The notes under the pieces: model-generated
Told to the model about the DNA's origin: nothing
Databases searched by the model: none
What the model saw: the letters and a program-made list of their open reading frames with translations, nothing else
Shown: positions 49,562-59,371 of the stretch, in pieces
Layout: each line of letters begins with the position of its first letter
Position numbering within the stretch: the stretch's first letter is position 1
NCBI GenBank assembly: GCA_023091735.1
Contig: JALKBU010000007.1
Location: 1-64,000, forward strand
DNA length: 64,000 nt
Origin: Trichomonas tenax
Taxonomy: Eukaryota > Parabasalia > Trichomonadida > Trichomonadidae
Direction of reading: 5' to 3'
Program-made: the position numbers and the translations under genes

Positions 49562-50227
49562 ATGCTTTCTTTATTGATTTCTGAGGAGTTATTGAGCGAC
49601 TCAAACTCAATCCTAAAGAGCGCATATAAGAGTGGAAGCCTTAAATATGTTGTGAGTGGATCAAGTTCTCAACGGATCAACGGAACGATACAAAAAACTA
49701 AACCAGAATACGCATTCGATCAAATAGCAAAGAAGTACGATTGGTGCTCAAACTGTCCAACATCTTACGATGAACATCCTTACCTTATTTTGTTTGTGAA
49801 AGATAAAATTATGAAATTGCGCGGATACTTCCTTAGAGCCGGCTGCTGTGGTGGCTCTGCAAGTGAATGCTGCTGCATTGAACAATCTTGGTATTGCTGC
49901 AGATGTTGCCTCTATTCATGGTCTTTACAGATTTCACAAGATAACACAACGTGGAAGACAGTACACAAGATCGAGCGTGACAAAATGATGGAGTACTGCG
50001 CTGAGAAAACGTACCAATTCAGTGAAACATATGGTGCCAAATACGTAAGACTTATTCAGGATGAAAATTGCCCTGGTGAGCCTCCATGCATTGCACTCAA
50101 CAAAATCGAACTTATTGGAACAGTTGAAGGCGATCTTTTAAGTGAAGCAGATATGAATGTCGAAATCGAGGAAGAAGACGTCAGTATAATTGGCCACATT
50201 TCCAAGAATACTCGGCCAACATTGTAA
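49562..50227 (+). CDS. Cysteine-rich discoidin (F5/8 type C)-like protein, paralogue 2
   Basis: 221 aa, the same length as the paralogue at 11254-11919. Shared blocks: TKPE(Y/F), YDWCSNC, YD-HP, GYF-RAGCC, CCLYSWSL-IS-DN-TW, KTY-F, YVRLIQ-ENCPG-PPCIALNKIE, and the acidic tail ending DVSIIGHISKN. The Cys-rich insertion differs in detail (AGCCGGSASECCCIEQSWYC then CRCCLYSW), with 8-9 Cys in about 30 residues. No predicted signal peptide or membrane helix. A discoidin jellyroll binding glycan or lipid is inferred from fold pattern only. It is located just downstream of element A copy 4, whereas its paralogue lies in a stable gene block. Confidence 0.7.
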   Translation: MLSLLISEELLSDSNSILKSAYKSGSLKYVVSGSSSQRINGTIQKTKPEYAFDQIAKKYDWCSNCPTSYDEHPYLILFVKDKIMKLRGYFLRAGCCGGSASECCCIEQSWYCCRCCLYSWSLQISQDNTTWKTVHKIERDKMMEYCAEKTYQFSETYGAKYVRLIQDENCPGEPPCIALNKIELIGTVEGDLLSEADMNVEIEEEDVSIIGHISKNTRPTL

Positions 50228-50455
50228 ATTACAAAATTTATGTTGTTTTTTTTTATTTTATGATTATATTTAGCATAATTGCTCATGTACATCCAGAAAA
50301 TGCATATAGTTATAAAACATTAGAAAAATATTTTTATATTAACATTATGAATCTTTATCGATAGCAAGCCCTGGTATGGATGAGTGTTTTTTGATAATCT
50401 GCTTTGGTTGCCGAGTGAGAAAAAGATTCTTTATCAGCAATAATAAATTTCGACA

Positions 50456-50603
50456 TTTACATGTCAATAAAATATTTTGATAACTTTACATAACAACAAT
50501 CGGAAAGAATATTATTTACATGACAGAAAGTGAATACCGCCAAACTTTACATCAAGAATGACAAAGGCGCCCAATTTACATGCCAAATCGAGTTTGGCGC
50601 CAA
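50456..50603. promoter_or_regulatory. Phased TTTACATGTCA array plus E2F-like sites upstream of the Myb-like gene
   Basis: Five TTTACAT copies, the reverse complement of the TGACATGTAAA motif, start at 50456, 50485, 50515, 50546 and 50575 (spacings 29, 30, 31 and 29 bp). Two GGCGCC-centred words follow: AAAGGCGCCCAA (50563-50574) and TTTGGCGCCAA (50593-50603). A third, read on the minus strand as TTTTTGGCGCAAAAAA, lies at 50795-50810. The even spacing of about three helical turns suggests cooperative binding on one DNA face. Function inferred. Confidence 0.5.
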
Positions 50604-50823
50604 GTCCGAAGTCCACAGATTCCTCTGTGAGAAGATGTAGTGAGTCAAAAATCTCCAAAAAAGGAAGAAAAAGTGAACTTCGTTTTCACAAATTTTACCC
50701 GCAAATTTTAACTTTTCTTGCGAATTCTGATATAACATCTGATTATACACATAATACTTCATGAAGAAGCGGCAAATTTTGAAAGCTTTCAGAATTTTTT
50801 GCGCCAAAAATTTAAATCATAAA

Positions 50824-51483
50824 ATGAGTGTTTCTCACGAATCTGGCGACGTATGCTCATCACCAATAGCTGAGAGGTCTGAGAAATATGAAGGTGCATC
50901 AGTTAATGCTGGAGAGAAGTATGTATATCCACGTCCTGCTGATTATGAAACATGGACAGATTGCAAGAAACAATCCTGGGACCAATTACAAGTAAATCCA
51001 AACGCATTTTTCTATAGGCACGTCCTTCCTAATGAAAAGAGGAAGAATGGACCATGGTCTGAGGACGAGAAGATGTTATTTATCGCAGCTCTTAGAAAAC
51101 AGCCAGTAGAGAATACGCACTGGGGTCTTTTCGCTAGAAACATCCCAGGAAGAGTTGGTTACCAATGCAATGCTTTCTACAAGAAGCTTGTTGCGAGTGG
51201 CGAATTACAGCAGCTTGCTCCAGACATTAACATCACTTTACCACCTCCAAAGACTGTAGATGAGAATGGAAAGCCAGTCATTAGGAAGAGAAAGTACCAT
51301 ATAATGGTTGGTGGTGTTGAAGTTTTAGAAGATAGAGATACATTTGCAAATGATGCTTTACTTGAAACAGTAGACATAGAACCAATAGTTATGAAGCATA
51401 CTCAAACTTATTACTCTTTTGGTGCTTCACTAAGAAATACAAATTCTCAACTTGGAAAATGTTTGACAAACTTATATTTCTAA
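50824..51483 (+). CDS. Myb-like (SANT) DNA-binding protein, single repeat
   Basis: 219 aa from the ATG at 50824. An upstream in-frame ATG at 50761 would add 21 residues but would place an E2F-like site inside the coding sequence, so I prefer 50824. One Myb/SANT repeat lies at about 75-123: GPWSEDEKMLFIAALRKQP, THWGLFARNIPGRVGYQCNA, FYKKLV, with the three spaced aromatic/Trp positions (W78, W100, Y or F in helix 3). The flanks carry a conserved-looking N-terminal part (RPADYETWTDCKKQSWDQLQ) and a C-terminal part with a TLPPPKTVDENGKPVIRKRK nuclear-localisation-like basic run. Trichomonads have a large Myb-like family, some of which bind core promoters. Target unknown. It has a motif-rich upstream region. 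Confidence 0.8.
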   Translation: MSVSHESGDVCSSPIAERSEKYEGASVNAGEKYVYPRPADYETWTDCKKQSWDQLQVNPNAFFYRHVLPNEKRKNGPWSEDEKMLFIAALRKQPVENTHWGLFARNIPGRVGYQCNAFYKKLVASGELQQLAPDINITLPPPKTVDENGKPVIRKRKYHIMVGGVEVLEDRDTFANDALLETVDIEPIVMKHTQTYYSFGASLRNTNSQLGKCLTNLYF

Positions 51484-51801
51484 TTAGTAAATCGACTGTT
51501 CAATATGTTTACATTCTACTCTTTTCTCAAATTACAAAATTATTTCTTCCAAATTGATATCAAGTGTAATGGTCTAAAAATAATGATACAAAACTATTTG
51601 ACTCAAACAGAATTGTTGAATTTTTAAAGTGCTATAGTTTGATTTTGAATAGTATTTTAAGTTCAAATTTCCATCTAAAATTTTGAATTAAATGAATGTA
51701 TTGATGATGTATACTAGTAGGAGAAGAATGCATGTGATGAAAGAAACATGTTTTTAACAAAATTTAACAAAAAGCTAAAAATGTGAAGCATTTTGTCAGG
51801 A

Positions 51802-52383
51802 TTAACAGCATCCCTTCGTTTCCTTTTCTTCTTGTAAATTAACATTCGGTTCTTGTTGCTCTGTAACAATTGTGGAAACTATTTCCGCCATTCTTGTGAA
51901 ACAATCATCGACGTTTTCATTGGTTTTTGCACTTCCCTCAGCATAGATATAGCCGTTTTCCTTAGCAAAGATTTCGAGTTCTTCTTCTTTGACTTTTCTA
52001 TCAAGTTTTAAGTCGAGTTTGTTACCAAATAAAATGACGTGAGCATCAGGAGCCTGGTCATGAATGAATTCTCTCCATCTTGTGAGATCTTCCATTGTAG
52101 ATTCGCGAGTTATATCAGCAACTAAAAATATACCTTTTGCATCTCTTGCGTAAAATGAGACGAGCGAGCGGAAAATTTCCTGCCCAGCCGTATCCCATAA
52201 CTCTAATGTAATCTTTTTGCGATTAATCGTGAAATCTATTGATAAATATTGTGCTCCAACAGTTGGAACGTGAGCTTGAATAAATTCGCTGTGAGATATA
52301 CGCTCCACTAAAGCTGTCTTTCCAACACCTGAATTTCCAAGCATGACAACTTTAAAGGAAGAAGGAGCTTCGGCACTTTTCAT
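51802..52383 (-). CDS. Rab-family small GTPase
   Basis: 193 aa. All G motifs are intact: GNSGVGKT (16-23), switch-I Thr41 in PTVGAQY, WDTAGQE (63-69), NKLD (121-124), SAKT (151-154). The C-terminal KGCC gives two prenylatable cysteines, so the protein is expected to be geranylgeranylated and to cycle on membranes of the endomembrane system. SFYARDAKGIFLVADIT and the effector region fit Rab rather than Ras or Rho, but I cannot choose a subfamily. AAAAGTGACAAA abuts the ATG. The gene converges with the Myb-like gene (318-bp gap). Confidence 0.93.
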   Translation of the reverse strand: MKSAEAPSSFKVVMLGNSGVGKTALVERISHSEFIQAHVPTVGAQYLSIDFTINRKKITLELWDTAGQEIFRSLVSFYARDAKGIFLVADITRESTMEDLTRWREFIHDQAPDAHVILFGNKLDLKLDRKVKEEELEIFAKENGYIYAEGSAKTNENVDDCFTRMAEIVSTIVTEQQEPNVNLQEEKETKGCC

Positions 52384-54452
52384 TTTGTCACTTTTAAATT
52401 AAGGTTAATAAATTTGGGGATTTTTTTATGAATTGAGATGTTCCTGCTTTTATTCTTCTTGAGAGTTTACGATCATCAGATATTATGGCTACGAGAGTAA
52501 TCTTACGTTTTTTGTCGACATTACAAAAACCTTCATGTATTTCAATGAATACCAGAGATTTTTCCTAACCAAACTTATCACATAATACTACTAATATCAG
52601 TACATCATATTATATGAGTGTTAGTTAAATATAACATTTGGATAATATTAGAAATAAACTTTTTAATTACCGATGAACTAAAATTTTCACGAAATTTCAG
52701 AGCGATATTGATATGAAACGCCACTTCTCTCTATGTGCAAAACTCATTGCTGCAAAAATTAATGCTTAGATATTAAGAATAAGTCTAAATAATAGATTTA
52801 TAAATATATAAATAATAGACTTATATATTTTTGATATTTTCTAAAATTGATTTTGACAGCCAGTGAAGTTAGGAATGAATTTTGTGTTAAACATATAAGT
52901 TATTTTTAAAGGAGAGTATTCGATTTAGTTTAAATTTTGGAAGGAAAATATTGAAAAAAAAATTCTCGGTCTGGAACTGATATTTCACTTATTTTCCGTG
53001 TGTTGATTCTATACATAAAAGCAATATCGATAGAAATTGAAATCAAAAATTTGCAAAATATTTTAACAGTTCGATGTACAAAGAGACAAAATATAACCTT
53101 TCATTTGTGATCCCTGTTGATCTACAATACAAAAAAGCCTTAAAAACGTGATTGAAAAAATAAAGATTAAATTTTCTTAGATTTTTCATGAAAAACAAAA
53201 GGGTGGAAGCTTCGCGTTTTACCGGATTTTTCCTTTAAACTCAGATGGTAGAGCCAGCATGCAATTGTGAGGAAATAATATAAGGTATGAAAGAAATCGG
53301 CAAATAGGGAGCCCAGATACAAATCTAATTTTGTATAAAATGAAGAGTTATTCTAGAATACACAATCTATATATAATATAATCATCACGTATAATGTAAC
53401 CACTTGATAATTATTAAATTAACACATATTTTGATAGATATTCAAATTTGAAATATGTGTTTATTTGAGCTTTATCCCATATTTATTAAGAGCAATTAAT
53501 AAAATGATGCTTTTATATAACAATTCATATGTTATTTAGAGGAATTCGCATTTTTTCGTCAAACTATATCCAAATCCAAAATATTGATCAAATCAGAAAG
53601 TTATATTGCTCGGCTTCATCATGGATATGCAAGATAAACCATACCAGCAATTGGCTAAATGACTTTGTTGCATAACACATATTAATCAAATTATAATTAC
53701 TGTCATGGTGGGAATATACATAGGAATATGAGTATTCAGAAATATTATTGTATTGCAATGTGAAAAAATACTGGCTGTGGCTAGAAATAAATGAGTTTGT
53801 TCTTGTATTTCGTTAAGCTTTGGTTAAAAGTGTGTTAACTTTGTATTGTTCGTCGCAAGCATCTGCAAGTAATCATATTTTTCGAGGTTATATGAACAAT
53901 GAAGATTTAATACTATTTTACAATTTGTATTTCAAGACGTAATTTGCCAAAGTGCTCGTAACTTATATATGTTGTACCACATAACTATTCTTTATGAGTG
54001 TATGATTTTGAAGGGAAAAGCCGGTAACATTGTGAAATTTGTAATATTCGCGATAATTTCATACCTCGAAATCAGCTCAAATGCAGCGCATTATAATAAG
54101 CGTCTTGTAAAACCTTGAATTACGAAATAATCGTTGAGTCCCATATTAAATCGATTATATCTTATCAATGTGTTCTGCTTTCGTCATACATTTGTATTAG
54201 AGAGTGGCGGCACCTTTTGTGGTTAGTATGTTGGCAGCAATAAAATCCTCGTAACTCCTTCTGAGAGAAAGTTTGCTGAACACGCAAACTATCGAGAAAG
54301 TGGCAAAAGAGTTTCCCCTTTTTTTGAAAAATAGATATGATTCTTGACAGAGATTTCAAATTCGAAGTAAAACACAAAAATAGTTTAATTGATAGTCAAA
54401 ACGTGACAATTTTTTTCGTAGCTTTTTTATAACCTTTTTTTACTATATAAGA
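52384..54452. other. 2-kb gene-free AT-rich region
   Basis: No credible frame or repeat. Short open frames (for example 54165-54377, minus) lack coding character. It separates two divergently transcribed genes (Rab and LRR-PP2C), so it must hold both promoters. AAAACGTGACAA occurs about 50 bp before the LRR-PP2C start. Confidence 0.45.
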
Positions 54453-56909
54453 ATGGGAACAAACGAAAGTGTACCCGTTCTCGACAACAGCGTGGAGGAA
54501 CTTAATTTAACCGGTGAAAACCTGACTATGATTCCGTACAATATTCCTCCAAACCACCCTATAAAAAGTTTACTATTATCTCAGAACAGGATGGAAATTA
54601 TACCGCAGAAACTTGATTTTCTCGAGAACATTGATCTATCATATAACCAGATAACATCGAAAGTTGCTGAATCATCGAAATTAGATTATCCAAATTTGAA
54701 ATCCGCGACTTTGAGCGGAAATCAACTGCAGATCTTTCCAAAAACTATCTACGATTGTCCCAATATAACGGATTTAGTCGCCGATCGAAATCAATTTACA
54801 GACGATACGAATTCTTTTTCAATGTTCGAGCGCCTTGAGAACCTGGATCTACTCTTGAATATGTTCAGAACGATCCCAGAACTTCCTCAATCGTTGATTT
54901 CTTTGAATATTGGCTTTAATTACATTTCAGAGTTAACTTTTTCACTGCCACGTTTATCACAATTGAGGATTCCTGGAAATGGAGTCAAGATCATCTCTCC
55001 GTCGTGTCAATTTCCGAATCTTCAACTTTTAGATTTATCAATGAATAATTTATGCGAATTACCACCAATTGACACTATATTTCCAAAGCTTGAAACATTG
55101 CTTTTCTCATTTAACTACATTAGACAGTTTCCTAAGAGTTTACCAGTTTCAATCATCGAAATTAACGCTTCTTACAATGTCATCGAAGAATGGAACGATA
55201 ATATCGATCATCTGAAAAACCTTACGAACGTAAACGTAAGCAATAACAAATTAAAGTCGATTCCTTTAGTTCCTCCGTCTTTGACGAATTTCAACTGCGA
55301 CAACAATTTAATTGACAAATTCGATCACTTCAATTTCGAATGCGTACAGCAGATTCAACTAAATCACAATAACTTCACGGAAATTCCGAATCTCACCAAA
55401 TGCTTAGCAAACACTCTATTGATGATGCACAACCACTTGGAAACCATCAATGTATCGAACATCAGCAAAACTTTCACAAGATTCGATTTCATGAAAAATA
55501 ACTTAAAAACAATACCATTAGAGTTGTTTATGATCGAAAAATTACAGATATTAAATCTCAACGCGAATCAATTAACATCTTTGCCAACGGGACTTTCTAC
55601 GTCATCGTTGACATCTCTTTACATTTCAGAAAATCAGATCAAGAGTTTGCCAGAACTTCCAACAAATCTTATGACTATATACGCAGTCGGCTGTGGATTT
55701 GAAGAATTGCCAAAAGAACTCTTGAATCTTCCTCGTTTAACTCATATTGATTTCTCAAACAACAAAATATCAAAGATAGAGAAATTACCGGCATGCAGGC
55801 ACATTGGATTGTCCTGCAACAATATAAAGGAGATACCAGCAATCCCTGATCAGATTTCTTTCCTTGATTTATCTCATAATCAGATGAAGCACTTCAAGAT
55901 AACAGGCGAATTCATCATGCTGCAAGAACTCGATGTCTCGCACAACAAACTTTACAACATTGAGCATCCTTCGCTTCCTCTTTTGACGACATTTAAGTGT
56001 TCTCACAATCCAATGAACAAATATACATTAGACTTTTCGAAGCTTCCTGCACTACGTATGTGTGATGTCACGTTCACTTCAATTCATCTTCCTCAAAAGA
56101 TTCCTGACACGATCAAAGAATTCGACACATCGAACTCATCTCTCTTCGCTCGCTCAAAGAGCGCTAAGATAAGACTCTTCCAGCCCCGCCGCTGCGGATA
56201 CAGTGAAGCTTGTGGTGTTAGACCTTCTATGGAAGACGCTCTCATCATTAGAAGTAATATTGATCCGATGATCGACATTTATGCTGTTATTGATGGACAC
56301 GGAGGCACAGACACCGCCAGCTACAGTGCATTCTTCATCCCTCAGTACTTCTCGTCTGAGAAATCCAAAGGAATTGCAAGCTTCTCTTCTATAGTCAAGA
56401 GATTGATCGATAGAATGAGAAGGTCAAATCTTAGAGATGGCGCAACAATCGCTTTCACTATTGTCACTCCTGATGAGATAGGATGTGCTTATTTGGGTGA
56501 TTCTCGTGCTCTCCTTGTTCGTAAGAATGGCACTGTATGCCAGCTTTCGTTCGATCACAAGCCGACTGATCCAGCAGAGATAATGATGATCAAGGAAAAC
56601 AGGAGCTTCGTTTCGGAGCAGAGAACATCAGGAATTCTCGCAATGAGTAGAGCAATCGGCGATTTCAACATTCCTGGTGTCTCTCACGTTCCAGACATGA
56701 CGAGTGCAGCAAGGAGTCGCGAAGATTACAGACTTGTTCTCGCATGTGATGGAGTTTTCGATGTCATGAGTCAAGAAGAAATCGGAAAGATTGTCATCGC
56801 TGAGAAAGATGTTAACCTTACAGCAGTCAAGATAAGAAACTATGCATTAGGGAGAATGTCGTCAGACAATGTATCTGTCATAGTTGTTGACGTTGAAAAG
56901 AAGAAATGA
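54453..56909 (+). CDS. LRR-PP2C protein phosphatase (PHLPP-like architecture)
   Basis: 818 aa. Residues about 15-545 are leucine-rich repeats of the L-x-L-x-x-N-x-(L/I) type (for example LNLTGENLTMIP, LQLLDLSMNNLCELP, LTHIDFSNNKISKIEKLP). About 575-815 is a PP2C domain with motifs in order: VRPSMEDA, AVIDGHGG (metal-binding Asp at about 612), GATIAFTI, CAYLGDSRALL, LSFDHKPTDPAE, LAMSRAIGDF, LACDGVFDVM (metal Asp) and DNVSVIVVDV. All metal-binding Asp appear present, so it should be an active Mn/Mg-dependent Ser/Thr phosphatase. The MGTNES start allows N-myristoylation. LRR plus PP2C recalls PHLPP and adenylyl-cyclase-associated LRR-PP2C proteins; the substrate is unknown. Confidence 0.9.
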   Translation: MGTNESVPVLDNSVEELNLTGENLTMIPYNIPPNHPIKSLLLSQNRMEIIPQKLDFLENIDLSYNQITSKVAESSKLDYPNLKSATLSGNQLQIFPKTIYDCPNITDLVADRNQFTDDTNSFSMFERLENLDLLLNMFRTIPELPQSLISLNIGFNYISELTFSLPRLSQLRIPGNGVKIISPSCQFPNLQLLDLSMNNLCELPPIDTIFPKLETLLFSFNYIRQFPKSLPVSIIEINASYNVIEEWNDNIDHLKNLTNVNVSNNKLKSIPLVPPSLTNFNCDNNLIDKFDHFNFECVQQIQLNHNNFTEIPNLTKCLANTLLMMHNHLETINVSNISKTFTRFDFMKNNLKTIPLELFMIEKLQILNLNANQLTSLPTGLSTSSLTSLYISENQIKSLPELPTNLMTIYAVGCGFEELPKELLNLPRLTHIDFSNNKISKIEKLPACRHIGLSCNNIKEIPAIPDQISFLDLSHNQMKHFKITGEFIMLQELDVSHNKLYNIEHPSLPLLTTFKCSHNPMNKYTLDFSKLPALRMCDVTFTSIHLPQKIPDTIKEFDTSNSSLFARSKSAKIRLFQPRRCGYSEACGVRPSMEDALIIRSNIDPMIDIYAVIDGHGGTDTASYSAFFIPQYFSSEKSKGIASFSSIVKRLIDRMRRSNLRDGATIAFTIVTPDEIGCAYLGDSRALLVRKNGTVCQLSFDHKPTDPAEIMMIKENRSFVSEQRTSGILAMSRAIGDFNIPGVSHVPDMTSAARSREDYRLVLACDGVFDVMSQEEIGKIVIAEKDVNLTAVKIRNYALGRMSSDNVSVIVVDVEKKK

Positions 56910-57120
56910 AATTGTTTATGTTATGCGAAATATATTTAACTATGTTATATCAAAAGTAAATAATATTTTTGTTTGTTTCGATATATTGAAAATTTTTTGA
57001 TTTGAGATAAAAATATGATCAAATGATATATATCATTATATAATGGAGAAAATAGTTTTGCTAAACAAAACTGTATTTTTATAAACAACAAGATAAGTCT
57101 TTCTAAAATAATTCGTGAAA

Positions 57121-57936
57121 CTAAAGTTCTTTTGTTTCATTTTGGGGCTGGGTAATATTTTGGTTTCGTGTTTGATTCAAAATTGTTTTGACGAGAGCAA
57201 AAGATTTTTTGATTGCAAATATTGATAATTTGCCAACAATACTCTTTCTGAAGCCATTAATAATAGCAATGATACAACATATAATGAAGAATATAATTGC
57301 GCCTTTGAGAATCCAAGCATCCCAATTTTGTGCAATTTTCAATCTAATTAAAGCTTTCTTTGTTCTGGATTGGATATTATCAACAGCATCTGAAGCATCA
57401 ACGACATCGTTGAGCATTGTTGATGAATCTTTGACAAGATTTACAGAATCTGAAGCAGATAAAATCTGTTCCTGGATGTTTGTACGTGCGTTTTCGAGTC
57501 TTCGTGTAATTTCTTTTGCTAAAACTGAAGAAGACTTTGACTTATTTGAGCTGAATTTTAATACTTCTTGAGGATTTGCATCCTGAATTAGTTTTTCGCG
57601 GGCAGTTCTATAATTGGCAATTTTCTCTTTATTGGAACTGAGTTTTGCTGTTTTCAGAGCCATAAAACGCCTCTGAGAAAGTTTATTTCCATCAATTCCG
57701 GCTTGTTGCACGTAATTCGTTAAATAATTCTCTCTCTTGTTTGTTGGCACTCTGTCGTCTTTTTTTATCTCTATTTTAAGGTCTTCAATCAAACTTCGAA
57801 TTTTCGCCTCGATCTTGATCGCTTCTTTATTCAAATCCGCAGCATCAGAACCATTGGTATCAGGTTTTTCTATTTCACGAATAATCGACAAATGAAGTTC
57901 ATTTAATTCGTAAAGTTGAGAAATTACTGCTTGCAT
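57121..57936 (-). CDS. SEC20: Sec20-family SNARE
   Basis: 271 aa. Residues about 137-205 are a SNARE-like helix (VLAKEITRRLENARTNIQEQ, VNLVKDSSTMLNDVVDASDA) in the pattern of Sec20/BNIP1 (iTxxL...ss..L). A transmembrane helix (ILKGAIIFFIICCIIAIING) occupies about 209-228, and a luminal tail of about 40 residues follows. Sec20 works with Use1, Ufe1/Syntaxin-18 and Sec22 in retrograde Golgi-to-ER fusion, tethered by the Dsl1/NRZ complex. A luminal tail is unusual for SNAREs but typical of yeast Sec20, which ends in HDEL; this one ends TKEL. The N-terminal half is helical. The initiator TCACTTTTCATT directly abuts the ATG. It lies 43 bp downstream of the preceding same-strand gene. Confidence 0.7.
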   Translation of the reverse strand: MQAVISQLYELNELHLSIIREIEKPDTNGSDAADLNKEAIKIEAKIRSLIEDLKIEIKKDDRVPTNKRENYLTNYVQQAGIDGNKLSQRRFMALKTAKLSSNKEKIANYRTAREKLIQDANPQEVLKFSSNKSKSSSVLAKEITRRLENARTNIQEQILSASDSVNLVKDSSTMLNDVVDASDAVDNIQSRTKKALIRLKIAQNWDAWILKGAIIFFIICCIIAIINGFRKSIVGKLSIFAIKKSFALVKTILNQTRNQNITQPQNETKEL

Positions 57937-57948
57937 AATGAAAAGTGA
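57937..57948 (-). promoter_or_regulatory. Consensus initiator TCACTTTTCATT abutting the SEC20 start codon
   Basis: On the minus strand the sequence reads TCACTTTTCATTATG, an exact fit to the trichomonad initiator TCAYTWYTCATTA with the last A being the start codon. Transcription from the A of TCA would leave a 10-nt leader. The promoter must lie in the 43-bp gap or within the preceding gene. Confidence 0.65.
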
Positions 57949-57979
57949 TAATAATAACCTTAATCTTCATTCTATTCTC

Positions 57980-59371
57980 TTATGTTATTTGTGCTTCATC
58001 ACCGAAGAAAGAAGGAAGTTTGTCGAGAACTGTGTTTGCTAGTTCAGTGATTTCAGGTGTTTGCTCGAGTTCATCTAATTCAGATCCGCTATCGAGCAAT
58101 TCGCTCTGCAGCACAATAAATGATAGTTCTGGTGTATCCATGATGGCTAGAATTGCTCTTAATGATTTCTCAACGATTGCATTTGTTTCTGATGAAATAC
58201 CAATGATAATAGAATTGATCAATTCAGGTGTTGTTATTTCGATCAATGTGCTCTTTGAGAGCCTCAAAATCAGTGTGGAAGTCAAGTAGGCAGAGTTCAT
58301 CATGTTCTGGAAGTCGCTTTGCTGCAATTCATACAAATATGTCATGATATTTGCTGATAAAAACATTGGAATAACATCATCAGAACATTTTGAAACAACT
58401 TTGACCATTGAATCACAGAAAACACCAATAAACCACTGCGTCTGAATTTCCTTCATGTGGTCCATTAATTGTTGAATGTTAAATGGATAAGTAACATTAT
58501 ATTTCTCTGCAATACTTCCAATAATTCTCAAAGCATAAGAAACAGAAAGCAAGTCTGTGAAATCAACCAAAATCTTCATTATTCTTTGTATTATGAATGA
58601 CTGCTCAAGATCTTGAGGTGTGATTTGATTAAATAAAATCATCGAATTAATTGAAGCTAAAGTATATCTTACACCAGTTCCATTCGCAAGTGAAAAGAAG
58701 AATATACTTATGAAGTGTATCAAATGCTCTGCAGGAACAAATCCTGACTTGGCCAGTTGATAATAGAAGAAATTAACACTTTCTGTCTCATCATCTTGGG
58801 AGTGTAGTTCTACTGCTGCATCATTGACATCGGAGAAGTTAATATTTTCGAAGAAAATCTTCGCATATTTTGTATCTCGTGAAATTAAATAGCTATATGA
58901 TACAAATACCATGTTTTTGTCATCAAAAATCGGAGCAACCATCAAATTGACAAGAATTTGTTGTAGATTTAAATCGATTAAAGATTGAAGAATTCCAGAT
59001 TTCGATTTATCGCATAATATTGCAATAATATCAAGCGCAAACTTCTGTATTTTACGATTTTCGTCGAATTGTATGTATTTCAGCAATATTTCCATTATAT
59101 CTTGTTTAATTTCATCGAATATTTTATCACTTTCTTTGAATTGAGCTAAATAAGTCTTAATATTGTATAAAGAAAGTAAAACTGACGCCAAATTCGCCTC
59201 TTGATCAGCTGTTATCAGTTTAATTAAATCTTCAATAAATTCATCTTTCGTATCTTCACCTGAAACGAGTCCATTTTCTGTATTTTCCAGCTTTTCTGCT
59301 TCTTTCTCTATGTATTCTTGTGATTGAAATGGTTCTTTTTGACTTTTGTAAATCTTGAAATCATCCTCCAT
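57980..59371 (-). CDS. Armadillo/HEAT-like helical repeat protein, 463 aa
   Basis: The start is the ATG at 59371 (the frame is open one TTG codon further). After an acidic, Lys/Glu-rich N-terminus (1-50) the protein consists of amphipathic helices of about 40-residue spacing (SVLLSLYNIKTYLAQF, IQKFALDIIAILCDKS, VSYALRIIGSIAEKYNV, IVEKSLRAILAIMDTPE), as in ARM/HEAT solenoids. I cannot place it with karyopherins, adaptins or Hsp70 exchange factors. It overlaps no neighbour and ends only 43 bp before SEC20, a very tight same-strand arrangement. Confidence 0.6.
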   Translation of the reverse strand: MEDDFKIYKSQKEPFQSQEYIEKEAEKLENTENGLVSGEDTKDEFIEDLIKLITADQEANLASVLLSLYNIKTYLAQFKESDKIFDEIKQDIMEILLKYIQFDENRKIQKFALDIIAILCDKSKSGILQSLIDLNLQQILVNLMVAPIFDDKNMVFVSYSYLISRDTKYAKIFFENINFSDVNDAAVELHSQDDETESVNFFYYQLAKSGFVPAEHLIHFISIFFFSLANGTGVRYTLASINSMILFNQITPQDLEQSFIIQRIMKILVDFTDLLSVSYALRIIGSIAEKYNVTYPFNIQQLMDHMKEIQTQWFIGVFCDSMVKVVSKCSDDVIPMFLSANIMTYLYELQQSDFQNMMNSAYLTSTLILRLSKSTLIEITTPELINSIIIGISSETNAIVEKSLRAILAIMDTPELSFIVLQSELLDSGSELDELEQTPEITELANTVLDKLPSFFGDEAQIT

